Source: Dysgonomonadaceae bacterium PH5-43 (GTDB taxonomy: Bacteria > Bacteroidota > Bacteroidia > Bacteroidales > Azobacteroidaceae). From it: DNA of 64,000 nt. Position 1 is the first letter of the stretch, and every line of letters begins with the position of its first letter. Both the position numbers and the translations under genes were made by a program. Where the stretch lies: contig JARXWK010000005.1 in assembly GCA_029916745.1 (NCBI GenBank), forward strand, positions 55,574 to 119,573. Direction: 5' to 3'. Below, in pieces: positions 34,507 through 44,792 of the stretch. The notes below the pieces were generated by a model that did not search any database, was not told where the DNA came from, and worked only from the letters and a program-made list of their open reading frames with translations.

Positions 34507-35973
34507 ATGAATGGGCTGACTATCCTTTTAGTAATCGTTATATACTTTGCTTGTCTTGTACTGATTTCTTATCTCGTAGGAAAGAAACATACAGAGAATG
34601 CAGCCTTCTTTCTTGGGAATAGAAAATCTCCATGGTTTGCTGTTGCTTTAGGAATGTTAGGAGCTTCAATATCGGGAGTTACTTTTGTTTCCGTACCGGG
34701 AATGGTTCGTGGGTTCGATATGACTTATATGCAAATGGTGCTGGGCTTTCTTGCCGGCTATGCTGTAATCACCTTTGTGTTACTACCTATATACTACAAA
34801 CTGAATGTAACAAGTATTTATACTTATCTTGAGAAAAGAATTGGCAAAAACTCTTACAAAACAGGAGCCGCATTCTTTCTATTATCTCGAACTATATTGG
34901 CTGCCGTAAGGCTTTATCTTGCTGTGCTTATCTTGCAGACTTATGTTTTCGATGCGATGGGAGTCCCTTTTGTGGTAACTGCAACAGGTTTCTTATTTAT
35001 GATATGGCTTTATACGCACAAAAGTGGAGTGAAAGCGTTGGTGTGGACAGATATTCTCCAAACTTTAGTTCTACTAACTGCTTTGGTTATTATATTTTAT
35101 CAAGTAAGTAAAGGTTTAAACTTAGATTTTTCGGGAATTGTAAATACAATAAAGGAGAGTTCGCATTCGCGTATTTTTGTTTTCGATGACTGGTATTCGC
35201 GACAAAACTTCTTCAAACAATTTATTAGCGGCTGCTTCGTAACTATTGCAATGACTGGCATAGACCAAGAGATGATGCAGAAAAATCTTTCTTGTAGAAA
35301 TCTTAAAGATGCACAAAAGAATATGTTTACTCTTAGCTTATTCTTTATCCCTGTAAACTTCTTATTTCTTTGTTTGGGAATATTATTGCTGAATTATGCT
35401 TCTGCTAATGGTATTGTTTTGCCCGAACTTTCCGACGATATACTTCCTAAGTTAGTCGCTGATGGATATTTTGGCAATATTGCTATTTTGTTATTTATTG
35501 TTGGCATTATTGCTGTAACTTTTGCAAGTGCCGACTCGGCATTAACCGGGCTTACAACTTCTATTTCTGTTGACTTACTAAACGTAAACAAGTATAAAGA
35601 AGATAAAGCAAAGAAGATACGACTTGCGGTTCACTTATCTGTATCACTTGCATTTATTGTTATTATGGTAATCTTTAAGGCAATCAACAACACCAGTGTT
35701 ATTGATGCAATTTATACTATTGCCTCATACACTTACGGACCATTGCTAGGACTGTTTGCTTTTGGCATTTTATTTAAACGACAAACCAACGATAAGTACG
35801 TGCCTTACATCTGTATACTTGCTCCTATCATTTGTTTCGGACTTAACAAGATACTTATAGCAAGCTTTAACTATCAATTAGGTTACGAACTGCTTATTGT
35901 TAATGCTGCCTTAGTATTAGCTGGACTATTATTGTTTTCGAAGAAAAGTTTAACCTCATTTCACCATCTTTAA
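34507..35973 (+). CDS. sodium:solute symporter (SSS family)
   Basis: The 488-residue integral membrane protein has about 13 hydrophobic helices from residue 4 on. The family signature region is GMLGASISGVTFVSVPG and DSALTGLTTSISVDLL. SSS members couple Na+ entry to uptake of sugars, amino acids or vitamins; the substrate cannot be read from the sequence. It is a single gene behind its own promoter, directly downstream of repeat copy B. Confidence 0.88.
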   Translation: MNGLTILLVIVIYFACLVLISYLVGKKHTENAAFFLGNRKSPWFAVALGMLGASISGVTFVSVPGMVRGFDMTYMQMVLGFLAGYAVITFVLLPIYYKLNVTSIYTYLEKRIGKNSYKTGAAFFLLSRTILAAVRLYLAVLILQTYVFDAMGVPFVVTATGFLFMIWLYTHKSGVKALVWTDILQTLVLLTALVIIFYQVSKGLNLDFSGIVNTIKESSHSRIFVFDDWYSRQNFFKQFISGCFVTIAMTGIDQEMMQKNLSCRNLKDAQKNMFTLSLFFIPVNFLFLCLGILLLNYASANGIVLPELSDDILPKLVADGYFGNIAILLFIVGIIAVTFASADSALTGLTTSISVDLLNVNKYKEDKAKKIRLAVHLSVSLAFIVIMVIFKAINNTSVIDAIYTIASYTYGPLLGLFAFGILFKRQTNDKYVPYICILAPIICFGLNKILIASFNYQLGYELLIVNAALVLAGLLLFSKKSLTSFHHL

Positions 35974-36032
35974 CTATCTGTATTTTCATACAAACTTCGC
36001 ATTTCAGACCATACAAAGACTTATTTCAGAAA

Positions 36033-36127
36033 CTCAGTGCAACTCAAAAATAACTCGGTGTTATTTTTGAAAATCTCATTGAGTTTCATCTTTAAACTCG
36101 GTGTTATTTCGGACAAAACTCACTGTA
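36033..36127. repeat. CTCGGTG-type tandem array, 21-22 bp period
   Basis: CTCAGTG, CTCGGTG, CTCATTG, CTCGGTG and CTCACTG start at 36033, 36054, 36075, 36097 and 36119, a spacing of 21, 21, 22 and 22. Units read AACTCGGTGTTATTTT. A related group with GTGAG/TTGAG lies at 49222-49296. Confidence 0.75.
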
Positions 36128-36146
36128 ATTTCTTTAGAATACAGAA

Positions 36147-36180
36147 CAAAAAAACCACCAAGAACTATCTCTTGGTGGTA
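36147..36180 (-). terminator. minus-strand terminator
   Basis: On the minus strand ACCACCAAGA pairs with TCTTGGTGGT and is followed by TTTTTTT. It lies 75 bases downstream of the truncated sigma-factor gene. Confidence 0.8.
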
Positions 36181-36255
36181 ATATACTCTGTGCTTACACA
36201 AAGATACAAAATAAAAAGGCGTTTGTCAAGCGATGATTAACATTCATTAGTATTG

Positions 36256-36489
36256 CTACAAATGAAACGTTTTGTTTAGTGCTACACGGTATATCCAAGT
36301 TGAATAACTACTTTCATTTCTAAATTTAGGATAAGCTTGCCAAAGATTCAATACAACATCTTGATATAGATCTTCAATTGGCGATTGTTCGGAAATATAG
36401 AAAGAACACACCTTGTATATAATCTTTTCGTGCTCTTTAACTATGGCTATAAATTCTTGTTCTTGTTTCTTTAGCTTATATTTGTCCAT
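36256..36489 (-). pseudogene. truncated ECF sigma factor (region 2 only)
   Basis: The 77 residues comprise sigma-70 region 2: FIAIVKEHEKIIYKVCSFY, EDLYQDVVLNLWQAYPKF and SSYSTWIYRVALN. The last is where region 2.4 leads into the linker. The frame ends abruptly in KTFHL-stop, so region 4, needed to recognise the -35 element, is absent. A normal ECF factor has about 160-190 residues. It may be a relic, or a short product acting on core polymerase, which is less likely. No anti-sigma gene follows. Confidence 0.75.
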
Positions 36490-36704
36490 TGCATTAACTT
36501 TGTTTTACCATATTAGTCGCAAAGGTTTGTAAAAAATGACAATTATGAGTAAAAAAACACTGAATTTCATTCTTTCAATATGTAAACAAGTGTTTATCGT
36601 ATAACTTTTGGGAAAGAGTATAGTTTGTTATTATTACTTATCTTCTGCATTTACACAACGAAATAAAACAGAATAATCCGCTATTCAATGGATTCCAAAT
36701 TTGG

Positions 36705-36760
36705 AGGTAATGTTTGGCTACGATTTGGATATGTTTTGCTCCGACTTAGTAATGTTTGCG
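36705..36760. repeat. TGTTT triplet, 21-bp period
   Basis: TAATGTTTGG, ATATGTTTTG and TAATGTTTGC place TGTTT at 36711, 36732 and 36753, exactly 21 bp apart. It lies in the 468-bp gap 36490-36957, upstream of the AlbA_2 gene. Confidence 0.6.
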
Positions 36761-36801
36761 CAGTTATTCTTATTTTATTCAACTAAGTGCACAAAAATTA
36801 C

Positions 36802-36941
36802 TATATTTGTTCGGTAATTATGTGTGGAATATGGAAGAATTAGAACAATTAGGCATAATATCGGTTAACTATGCGGTATTACGTTCACTGTTTGTAGATT
36901 ATCATTCCTCCCGAAAAAGGAAGCATTACAAATCTTATTAA
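36802..36941 (+). other. promoter box and 36-residue ORF before the AlbA_2 gene
   Basis: A -7 box TATATTTG at 36802-36809 is followed by ATG 36831 and the short frame MEELEQLGIISVNYAVLRSL, ending HYKSY. The peptide resembles the first residues of AbiEi-type antitoxin/DNA-binding proteins (ISVNYxxLxSLF), which would make it a relic. This is from memory and weak. The ORF ends 16 bases before the AlbA_2 start, so the box may serve that gene. Confidence 0.35.
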
Positions 36942-36957
36942 ACTTCTTAGAATCATT

Positions 36958-38598
36958 ATGGAAACGATTTTGGATATATTATTATCCCTTTCTGCCGAAA
37001 ACGAAGTGGTGGAATTTAAGCAAGCACGAAAGCAATTCGACAAAGATGATTTAGGTCGGTATTTTTCTGCATTAGCCAATGAAGCTAACTTAAAAGGGGT
37101 AAGGCGTGCGTGGTTCGTTTGTGGAGTAAGAAACGATAAAAGTATTGTAGGTACCAGTATTAGCGACAAACAAATTAACGAATACAAAGCCGAAGTAGGC
37201 AATAACACCTCGCCTCGCTGTAGTTTTATCGATGTACATAAGGTTCTGAAACAAGATAAACTTGTATTGTTATTTGAAATTCCCGCTACGCCTCAAGGAC
37301 AACCTATGCATTGGAAAGGGCACTGTTATGGACGTGATGGTGAAAGTTTAGTAGCGTTGAGTGAAATGGAATACGACAGGATTAAGTCTCAAACAAAAAA
37401 GCACGATTGGAGTAAGGGGATAATCGAATCAGCGAGCATAGATGATTTGTCACCAGAAGCGATTCAGTTTGCTCGCATTCAATATAAAGAGAAGAATCCA
37501 AAGCTTAAAGACGAGATTGACAATTGGGACGACATTGTTTTTCTAAATAAAGCCAAAATTACAATAAAGGGAAAGATCACCAATACTGCTATATTGCTGT
37601 TGGGAAAGCCCGAGTCAGAGCATTTTATCAGTCCAGCTGTGGCGAGAGTTACCTGGATATTGAAAGATAAGGATAATCTAGAAAAAGATTATGAGCATTT
37701 CTATAACCCACTAATTATGGCAGTAAAGCAAGCCAGTTCAAAAATTCGGAACCTGAAATATCGTTATATAAAATCAGACACATTATTTCCTGATGAGGTA
37801 GATCAGTACGATCCCTATATAATTCGAGAGGCTTTGCACAACTGTATCGCCCACCAAGATTATTCGCTGGGAGGAAAAATTATTGTAGTAGAAAACGAAG
37901 ACGGTTATTTGACTTTTACCAACTCGGGGAGTTTTATTCCCAAAAGTGTAGAAGAGGTGGTAATGAGCGACTCGCCAGAACCACAATATAGGAATGCCTT
38001 TTTGGTTGCTGCTATGGTAAATCTCAATATGATTGACACCATAGGAAGTGGGATCAAAAAAATGTATAACATTCAACGATATAAATTCTTTCCTCTTCCC
38101 GAATACGATTTATCCGAAAACAAAGTGAAGGTGTCAATTACAGGGAAAGTAGTTAATCTAGATTATGCTCGCAAAATTGCCCAAATACCAAACCTATCGC
38201 TTGGAGATATTATTTTGCTGGATAAAGTAGCTAAACAAAAGCCGTTATCTACTCAAGAGGCTAAAATATTAAGGACAAAACACCTTATAGAAGGACGGAA
38301 ACCAAACTTTCATATTTCTTCTGATGTTGCTTCCATTACTGGAGAAAAGTCTGAATACATGAAGCAAAGAGGGATAGATGATAGTTATTGTCAAAAGATG
38401 ATTTTAGACTATTTGAATACATTTAAGAAGGGTTTTCGAAAAGATTTCGAGAATCTACTTTTAGATAAGTTACCGGATATTTTAGACGAAAGCCAAAAGA
38501 AAAACAAAATAAAAAACAATTTGCAGTCACTTAGAAGAGCCGGGGAAATTGTGGTTTTGAAACAAGAATGGAGTTTGTCTAAAAAGAGATTACTTTAG
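36958..38598 (+). CDS. AlbA_2 domain protein with RecG-like ATPase region
   Basis: The 546-residue protein has an N-terminal AlbA_2 domain (EVVEFKQARKQFDKDDLGRY at about 16-35; ALANEANLKG; RRAWFVCGV). The ATPase-like segment IREALHNCIAHQDYSLGG is at about 285-302, with GYLTFTNSGSFIP and DTIGSGIKKMY beyond it. A helical winged-helix tail follows. It is more distant from the copy at 15911-17374 than a recent duplicate would be. The family's function is unsettled (regulator, nuclease-like or defence-associated). It is framed by short tandem arrays on both sides. Confidence 0.82.
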   Translation: METILDILLSLSAENEVVEFKQARKQFDKDDLGRYFSALANEANLKGVRRAWFVCGVRNDKSIVGTSISDKQINEYKAEVGNNTSPRCSFIDVHKVLKQDKLVLLFEIPATPQGQPMHWKGHCYGRDGESLVALSEMEYDRIKSQTKKHDWSKGIIESASIDDLSPEAIQFARIQYKEKNPKLKDEIDNWDDIVFLNKAKITIKGKITNTAILLLGKPESEHFISPAVARVTWILKDKDNLEKDYEHFYNPLIMAVKQASSKIRNLKYRYIKSDTLFPDEVDQYDPYIIREALHNCIAHQDYSLGGKIIVVENEDGYLTFTNSGSFIPKSVEEVVMSDSPEPQYRNAFLVAAMVNLNMIDTIGSGIKKMYNIQRYKFFPLPEYDLSENKVKVSITGKVVNLDYARKIAQIPNLSLGDIILLDKVAKQKPLSTQEAKILRTKHLIEGRKPNFHISSDVASITGEKSEYMKQRGIDDSYCQKMILDYLNTFKKGFRKDFENLLLDKLPDILDESQKKNKIKNNLQSLRRAGEIVVLKQEWSLSKKRLL

Positions 38599-38708
38599 AC
38601 GATTTTAGACGTATCTTTAGACGGAATTTAGACAAAGCGGCACGTTATAATGTTTATTATCAAACAATTAAGCGGTGTATTCGTCTAAAATAAAATAGTT
38701 ATTAGACG
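38594..38708. repeat. TTTAGAC cluster overlapping the AlbA_2 stop
   Basis: TTTAGAC starts at 38594, 38604, 38616 and 38627 (steps of 10, 12 and 11, so 22-23 bp for each pair). The inverted pair CGTCTAA (38682) / TTAGACG (38702) follows. The first copy includes the AlbA_2 stop codon TAG. The second half could form a hairpin but has no T-run. Confidence 0.75.
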
Positions 38709-38739
38709 AGGCTTAAACGATGACAAAGCAAAATTTATG

Positions 38740-39657
38740 TTACTCCAAATTCTTTTTGTTTACTCCATACTTTTCTTCGCAATGCTTGTCGCCTAATGGT
38801 TCGACGTGCACTACTATATCGTAAACATTTTCTATAGAGCTTTTAATACTTTCTTCTACTGCCTGTGCTATGTGGTGAGCTTCTGTTAAAGATAGATGCC
38901 CATCGGCTTCTATATCGAGAACAATGTTGTACATATTGCCTATTTGTCGGGAGCGAATACGGTGCGGATTACTTGCTCCAGGAACTTTTTCTACTGCATC
39001 AATTATTTTATTATAGATAGATACATCCGAAACTCCGTCCATTAACACAATGTTGGCATCTTTGAATATTCCAATGGAAGAATACATTATATATAAACTA
39101 ATAAGAAGCGCAACTATTGGGTCGAGTACAGGAAGATTAAACACAAAGGTTGAGGCTAATCCGACTAAAACACCAACTGAAATAATCACATCATTGCGCA
39201 TATTTATAGCGTTAGCTTTCAGCATTGAAGAGTTTGTTCTCTTTCCTTGTTGGAATTGATAAAGCGATAATAGTAATTTTCCTACAATAGAGATAAGTGT
39301 TGCCCATATAGCTATGGTTGTAGGTAGCTCAACTTCAGTAGGATTAAAAATTCTTTCAATAGATGCAATAAACATCTGTCCGCCCATAAAAAGGATTACA
39401 AAAGAGAGAATGGTTGTTGCCATACTTTCTGCCTTCTCTTGTCCGTAAGCATATTTAGAATTTGGAGGACGACTTATAATAGGTGTGGTTATTAAAATAA
39501 TTAAGGACGTAACAACATCGGATGCCGAATCCAATCCGTCACTTAACACAGCCAAACTTCCTGAAATTATGCCTATAACTATCTTTAATATTGATAAGAA
39601 AGCATTTCCCAGCACACTAATCCAGGAAGTTCGGAGCATTATTTTGGTTCTGTCCAT
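38740..39657 (-). CDS. cation diffusion facilitator family transporter
   Basis: The 305-residue protein has six membrane helices and a cytoplasmic C-terminal domain. The metal-site helix has LSDGLDSASDVVTSLI (His replaced by Gly-Leu-Asp at the first HxxxD position) and the second site is MRNDVIISVGV. CDF proteins export Zn2+, Fe2+ or Mn2+ in exchange for protons. DxxxD-type site A, as here, hints at Mn/Fe rather than Zn; that is inference. It starts one base after the asd stop, so it is co-transcribed with asd. Confidence 0.88.
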   Translation of the reverse strand: MDRTKIMLRTSWISVLGNAFLSILKIVIGIISGSLAVLSDGLDSASDVVTSLIILITTPIISRPPNSKYAYGQEKAESMATTILSFVILFMGGQMFIASIERIFNPTEVELPTTIAIWATLISIVGKLLLSLYQFQQGKRTNSSMLKANAINMRNDVIISVGVLVGLASTFVFNLPVLDPIVALLISLYIMYSSIGIFKDANIVLMDGVSDVSIYNKIIDAVEKVPGASNPHRIRSRQIGNMYNIVLDIEADGHLSLTEAHHIAQAVEESIKSSIENVYDIVVHVEPLGDKHCEEKYGVNKKNLE

Positions 39658-40656
39658 TTACTGTTTAATAAGATACTCAGCAATTTGAACAGCGTTTAGT
39701 GCTGCACCTTTTTTAATTTGGTCGCCAACACACCAGAAAGACAACCCTTTAGGGTTAGATATGTCTTTGCGGATACGACCAACAAATACAGGATCTTTTG
39801 TAGCCACAAACAAAGGCATAGGATATACTTTGTTTTGAGGATCGTCTTCAACAATAATTCCATCTCCTTTAGCGAAAGCTTCGCGAGCGGCCTCAACAGA
39901 TATTGGTTGTTCTGTTTCTAACCAAATAGCTTCTGAGTGAGCTCTTAATGCAGGAACACGAACACACATTGCGCTTACTTCAATATCTGTATGCATTATC
40001 TTTTGAGTTTCATAATACATCTTCATTTCCTCTTTTGTATAACCGTTTTCTGTAAACACATCAACTTGAGGAATTAAATTGTAAGCTAATTGGTAAGCAA
40101 ACTTCTCAACAGTTGGCTCTTCTCCTTTTGAGATTTGAGTATATTGGTTTGCTAATTCGTCCATTGCCGCTGCTCCTGCGCCAGAAGCTGCTTGATAAGT
40201 AGCTACGTGCACGCGTTTTATATGAGAAAGCTTTTCGATAGGTTTCAACGCTACCACCATTTGAATGGTTGTACAATTAGGATTGGCAATAATTCCACGA
40301 GGACGATTGTTTGCATCTTCAGCATTTACTTCAGGAACTACTAACGGAACATCATTGTCCATACGGAAAGCACTCGAATTATCAATCATAATTGTTCCGT
40401 ATTTAGTAATAGTTTCTGCAAACTCTTTAGAAGTGCCTGCTCCTGCTGATGTGAAAGCAATGTCAATTCCCTTGAAATCATCGTTGTGTTTTAATTCTTT
40501 CACAGTAATCTGTTTACCCTTATATTCGTAAACACTTCCTGCACTTCGAGATGACCCGAAAAGAACTAACTCATCTAATGGGAAATTTCTTTCCTCTAAT
40601 ACGCGAAGGAACTCTTGTCCTACCGCACCGCTAACTCCAACAATAGCTACTTTCAT
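39658..40656 (-). CDS. asd: aspartate-semialdehyde dehydrogenase
   Basis: The 332-residue enzyme makes aspartate semialdehyde from aspartyl phosphate with NADPH, the branch point to lysine/diaminopimelate, threonine and methionine. Motifs: [14 protein letters not shown] (cofactor), SSRSAG, active-site Cys in NPNCTTIQM, and [11 protein letters not shown] with the catalytic His. It is of the Gram-negative/Bacteroidetes short type and full length. The downstream CDF gene is directly adjacent. Confidence 0.95.
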   Translation of the reverse strand: MKVAIVGVSGAVGQEFLRVLEERNFPLDELVLFGSSRSAGSVYEYKGKQITVKELKHNDDFKGIDIAFTSAGAGTSKEFAETITKYGTIMIDNSSAFRMDNDVPLVVPEVNAEDANNRPRGIIANPNCTTIQMVVALKPIEKLSHIKRVHVATYQAASGAGAAAMDELANQYTQISKGEEPTVEKFAYQLAYNLIPQVDVFTENGYTKEEMKMYYETQKIMHTDIEVSAMCVRVPALRAHSEAIWLETEQPISVEAAREAFAKGDGIIVEDDPQNKVYPMPLFVATKDPVFVGRIRKDISNPKGLSFWCVGDQIKKGAALNAVQIAEYLIKQ

Positions 40657-40707
40657 TTGCTTTTGTAAAAAATAATGTAATAAAATCGGTTTTCTAAAAA
40701 TAAACCC

Positions 40708-40715
40708 TATTTTTG
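40708..40715 (+). promoter_or_regulatory. -7 box of the lamin-tail gene
   Basis: TATTTTTG is followed by an 80-nt leader. The leader contains a small hairpin, GGTTG/CAACC, at about 40744-40760. Confidence 0.5.
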
Positions 40716-40799
40716 CAGCGTAAAACTATCTACTAAGCAACAGGGTTGTTGTTTTCAACCGGCAAAATTAGTAAATTGTATAACTAAAACACCATAATT

Positions 40800-43076
40800 A
40801 TGAAAAAAAGTTTATTATTGGGCTTCGTTTTGCAAATAACGATAGCAGTTTACCCTCAATTTAAAGACAACTTTGACGATGGCCTGTTCCATTCTTCTAT
40901 GCGAACAGTTAACTGGAATGGTGACATTTCAGACTTTATAGTTAACGACTATGGTCAATTGCAGCTCGATTCCGATGTAGAAAACTCTCCTGTACAACTA
41001 AGAACTGTATCTAAATCTACAAAAAATACTTCGTGGAGTTTTTTTATGGAGTTGGAGTTTACCCCTTCGTCGTCGAACTATGCAAGGGTTTATTTAATGA
41101 GCGAACAAGAAGATTTGCTCGATAAGCCTAACGGTTACTTTATCAGGTTAGGACATACCGACAAAAACATTTGTCTGATGCAATCTCAATCAGATAAAAA
41201 CAATAAGACATTAATAAAAGGAGAGAAAAACAGATTAAATGTAGCGTATTATATAGGTATAGACATAAAGGCAACCCTCGACAATGCGGGAAACTTTAAT
41301 TTATACTCTAAGTTTTATGACGAAGATGAGTATGTTTTAGAGGGAAGTTGTGTATTAACCGATATTTATCCGTCTAATTATTTTGGCATTATATGTAATT
41401 TTACCAAAACACGCAGTCAAGCATTCTTTTTTGATAACTTTGTAGTAAAAGAATTAAGCGAAGAAGACACTCCTAAACCAGAAGAACCCGACAAGTCTTT
41501 GACTAATTTTGGAGATCTTTTATTTAGTGAAATTATGGCAAATCCACCTAATGGAACCTCTGAATATGTTGAACTATATAACAACACAAAAGACATTATA
41601 AATCTCAAGAACTATTTGTTTTACTATGGAACCAAAGCATACTTATTACCCGACGAATATATTCTGCCTAACAGTTATTTTGTATTGAGCAAAGAATCAA
41701 TGACAAGTTTCCCTACATTGGCTAACGCTGGAAAACTATTGATGCTAACAACTCAAAAGGGAGATTTAATTTCTTGGTTTGAATACTCCGATTATATGTA
41801 CAATGATACAGAAAAGAAAAAAGGAGGCTGGTCATTAGAGTGTAAAGATTTGTCGAATATGTCGAATGTATCAGACAACTGGTCGGCGAGTATCACACAA
41901 GGCGGTACTCCGGGTAAAGATAATTCAATAAAGTGCGATAATCCTGATAACTATCCTTTAGAACTTACGTCGGTATTACCTCAAGGAGATGCAACTTATT
42001 TATTAGAGTTTTCCAAACCAATCAATCCAGAAACTATCACAACAAAAACGTCTTACTCTTTAGACAATTCGGAATATAGTATAACTAATATAGAAAGCAA
42101 CTACCCTCAATCTACTGAAGCTCTAATTCAATTAAATAAAGAATTACCCGAAGATGTATGGATTACATTATCTTTAAACGGAATAAAAGATTTATCTGGA
42201 GCTTCTTTTAATATTAATAATTCTACTAAGTTAGGTTATGCTTCACAAGCTGACGAAAAAGATATTCTTATAAATGAAATTCTTTTTAATCCTCCTGCTG
42301 ATTGTGACGAATACATAGAACTAATAAATAACTCACAAAAGAATATCGACTTAAGGTTTTTGAGCATTACAAACCGAAAACCTTCTGATAATTCTTTTAA
42401 TAAAACATATCCCTTATGCAAATTACCTTTTGTGCTTAAGCCTAAAGAATATGCAGTAATTACTAAATCTAAACAGATATTGAAAACCTTCTATAATTGC
42501 GACGAAAAGGCTCTTTTTGCTGAGCCAGCAAGTATGCCCTCTTTGTCGAATGTTAGCGGCTGTGTTGTTGTTCTGAATAACACAGATGATATTGTTGATG
42601 AGTTTTATTACAATCAATCTCTACATTCGTCGGGGGTATCTAACAAAAAAGGCGTAGCTTTAGAGAGATTAAGTTTAGATATTGAAACTAATGAGCCAAG
42701 CAACTGGACGTCGGCTTCAAGTTTGTCGGGTTATGGAACTCCAGGATACAGAAATTCTCAATTAGCTGGAATAGAAATTACAAAATCATCAAACAACAAA
42801 TTCACTCTTGAGTATCCCGACTTTGAGGGAGGCGAATATACATTTCATTATAATTTAGACAAACCTAACTATAACTGTCGAATTGTATTGTTTGACATAG
42901 CTGGGCGTATGGTTTCTTCTATCGTCAACAATGAAACTTTAGGAGTCAGCGGCACAATAATCTGGCGAAACAATCAGCAGTTAGTTGAAGGTGTTTACAT
43001 CTGTTTTATTGAGATATTCGACAAAGAGGGTCATAAAGATGTTTTTAAGATTCCTATGGTTATCGGACATAGATAA
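40800..43076 (+). CDS. secreted lamin-tail-domain protein with FlgD-like C-terminus
   Basis: The 758-residue protein has signal peptide MKKSLLLGFVLQITIAVYPQ. An N-terminal concanavalin-like region (FKDNFDDG...WSFFMELEFTP) precedes two lamin-tail domains: LLFSEIMANPP/EYVELYNNT at about 240, and ILINEILFNPPADCDEYIEL at about 490. The C-terminus (CRIVLFDIAGRMVSSI, VEGVYICFIEI) has the FlgD/T9SS type-A fold, although the final motif is not a canonical sorting signal. It is probably exported to the surface. Role unknown. Confidence 0.8.
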   Translation: MKKSLLLGFVLQITIAVYPQFKDNFDDGLFHSSMRTVNWNGDISDFIVNDYGQLQLDSDVENSPVQLRTVSKSTKNTSWSFFMELEFTPSSSNYARVYLMSEQEDLLDKPNGYFIRLGHTDKNICLMQSQSDKNNKTLIKGEKNRLNVAYYIGIDIKATLDNAGNFNLYSKFYDEDEYVLEGSCVLTDIYPSNYFGIICNFTKTRSQAFFFDNFVVKELSEEDTPKPEEPDKSLTNFGDLLFSEIMANPPNGTSEYVELYNNTKDIINLKNYLFYYGTKAYLLPDEYILPNSYFVLSKESMTSFPTLANAGKLLMLTTQKGDLISWFEYSDYMYNDTEKKKGGWSLECKDLSNMSNVSDNWSASITQGGTPGKDNSIKCDNPDNYPLELTSVLPQGDATYLLEFSKPINPETITTKTSYSLDNSEYSITNIESNYPQSTEALIQLNKELPEDVWITLSLNGIKDLSGASFNINNSTKLGYASQADEKDILINEILFNPPADCDEYIELINNSQKNIDLRFLSITNRKPSDNSFNKTYPLCKLPFVLKPKEYAVITKSKQILKTFYNCDEKALFAEPASMPSLSNVSGCVVVLNNTDDIVDEFYYNQSLHSSGVSNKKGVALERLSLDIETNEPSNWTSASSLSGYGTPGYRNSQLAGIEITKSSNNKFTLEYPDFEGGEYTFHYNLDKPNYNCRIVLFDIAGRMVSSIVNNETLGVSGTIIWRNNQQLVEGVYICFIEIFDKEGHKDVFKIPMVIGHR

Positions 43077-43079
43077 ATT

Positions 43080-43116
43080 TACACCCCAAAAGCTATATAA
43101 AAACTTTTGGGGTGTA
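43080..43116. terminator. hairpin between the lamin-tail gene and fumarase
   Basis: The 13-bp perfect stem TACACCCCAAAAG / CTTTTGGGGTGTA has an 11-base A-rich loop. T-runs are weak on both strands, but its place between convergent genes suits a bidirectional terminator. Confidence 0.65.
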
Positions 43117-43143
43117 CCTTAATTACTTTACTGCTTTTTCAGC

Positions 43144-44757
43144 TTATAGCTGTTTGAAAAAGTCGTTGCCTTTGTCGTCAACTAAAATAAATGCAGGGAA
43201 GTCTTCAACTTGTATTTTCCAGATGGCTTCCATTCCCAACTCAGGATAAGCAATACATTCGATACTCTTAATATTATCTTGAGCAAGAATAGCTGCTGGT
43301 CCTCCGATTGAGCCTAAGTAAAATCCTCCGTGTTTCTTACAAGCATCAGTTACTTGCTGGCTTCTATTTCCTTTAGCCAACATAATCATACTGCCTCCGT
43401 GAGACTGAAACAAATCAACATAAGAGTCCATACGTCCAGCAGTTGTTGGTCCCATAGAGCCACAAGCCATTCCTTCTGGAGTTTTAGCTGGTCCTGCATA
43501 ATAAATAGGGTGATCTTTGATGTATTGAGGAAGTTCTTCTCCTCTATCCAACAATTCTTTAAGTTTAGCGTGAGCTATATCACGTCCTACTACTATTGTT
43601 CCATTCAAAGACAAACGTGTAGACACTGGGTACTTAGTAAGATCAGCAAGAATTTCTTTCATCGGGCGATTTAAGTCTATCTTAACAACCTCTCCTTCAC
43701 CAGCTTTACGATATGCTTCAGGAATATATTGTGCTGGGTGTGTTTCTAATTTTTCAATCCAAACTCCGTCAGCATTAATCTTAGCTTTAATATTTCTATC
43801 AGCAGAACAAGAAACAGCCATTCCTACAGGGCAAGATGCGCCATGGCGAGGCAAACGAACAATACGCACATCGTGAGCTAAATATTTACCTCCGAATTGA
43901 GCACCTAAACCTATCTTTTGTGCCGCTTTTAGCATTTTGTTTTCCAATTCCACATCACGGAAAGCTTGTCCGTACTCGTTACCTTCAGTAGGAAGAGAGT
44001 CGTAATACTTAGTAGAAGCAAGTTTTACGGTTTTCAAACAAGCATCAGCAGAAGTTCCACCAATAACAAAAGCTATATGATAAGGAGGACAAGCAGCTGT
44101 TCCTAACGATTTCATCTTTTCGATAAGGAATTTTTCTAAAGAGTCAGGATTTAATAAAGCTTTCGTTTCTTGAAACAAATAAGTTTTATTAGCAGAACCA
44201 CCACCTTTAGCTATACATAAAAACTTATACTCTTTGCCATCAATAGCTTGAATATCTATTTGAGCAGGAAGATTAGTTCCTGTATTCTTTTCGGTATACA
44301 TATCCAAAGCAACCGTTTGAGAATAACGAAGGTTTTCTTCGGTGTATGTTTTATAAACCCCTTTAGAAAGAGCTTCTTCATCGCCGCCACCAGTCCACAC
44401 TTGTTGACCTTTTTTAGCAATAATAGTAGCCGTTCCTGTATCCTGACAGAAAGGAAGCACTCCCTTTGATGAAACTTCGGCATTGCGAAGCATAGTTAGA
44501 GCAACAAACTTATCGTTTTCGCTCGCTTCTGGGTCTGATAATATTGCCGACACTTGTTTCTGATGAGCAGGACGTAAGTAAAACGAACAATCGTGGAAAC
44601 AAGCATTCGCCAACTTTGTTAATGCATCAGGTTCAACTTTAAGAATTTCATTGCCTTCGAACGAAGATGTTGAAACTCCGTCTTTTGTGAGTAAATAATA
44701 CTCTGTTTCATCTTTTCCTAAAGGAAAAGGATCTTGATACTTAAATGGAGGTGTCAT
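43144..44757 (-). CDS. class I fumarate hydratase (iron-sulfur)
   Basis: The 537-residue protein is the full-length, single-chain class I fumarase of the TCA cycle. It has alpha and beta regions and the three Cys positions expected for the [4Fe-4S] cluster (FCQDTGT near 105, AACPPYH near 224, and a Cys in the ASCPVG region). [15 protein letters not shown] and GGPAAIL mark the beta region. It is oxygen-labile, suiting an anaerobe. It follows hflX by 35 bp on the same strand and may share its transcript. Confidence 0.93.
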   Translation of the reverse strand: MTPPFKYQDPFPLGKDETEYYLLTKDGVSTSSFEGNEILKVEPDALTKLANACFHDCSFYLRPAHQKQVSAILSDPEASENDKFVALTMLRNAEVSSKGVLPFCQDTGTATIIAKKGQQVWTGGGDEEALSKGVYKTYTEENLRYSQTVALDMYTEKNTGTNLPAQIDIQAIDGKEYKFLCIAKGGGSANKTYLFQETKALLNPDSLEKFLIEKMKSLGTAACPPYHIAFVIGGTSADACLKTVKLASTKYYDSLPTEGNEYGQAFRDVELENKMLKAAQKIGLGAQFGGKYLAHDVRIVRLPRHGASCPVGMAVSCSADRNIKAKINADGVWIEKLETHPAQYIPEAYRKAGEGEVVKIDLNRPMKEILADLTKYPVSTRLSLNGTIVVGRDIAHAKLKELLDRGEELPQYIKDHPIYYAGPAKTPEGMACGSMGPTTAGRMDSYVDLFQSHGGSMIMLAKGNRSQQVTDACKKHGGFYLGSIGGPAAILAQDNIKSIECIAYPELGMEAIWKIQVEDFPAFILVDDKGNDFFKQL

Positions 44758-44792
44758 ATCTTTTTTATTTAATAATATAAATGTCTAATTCT

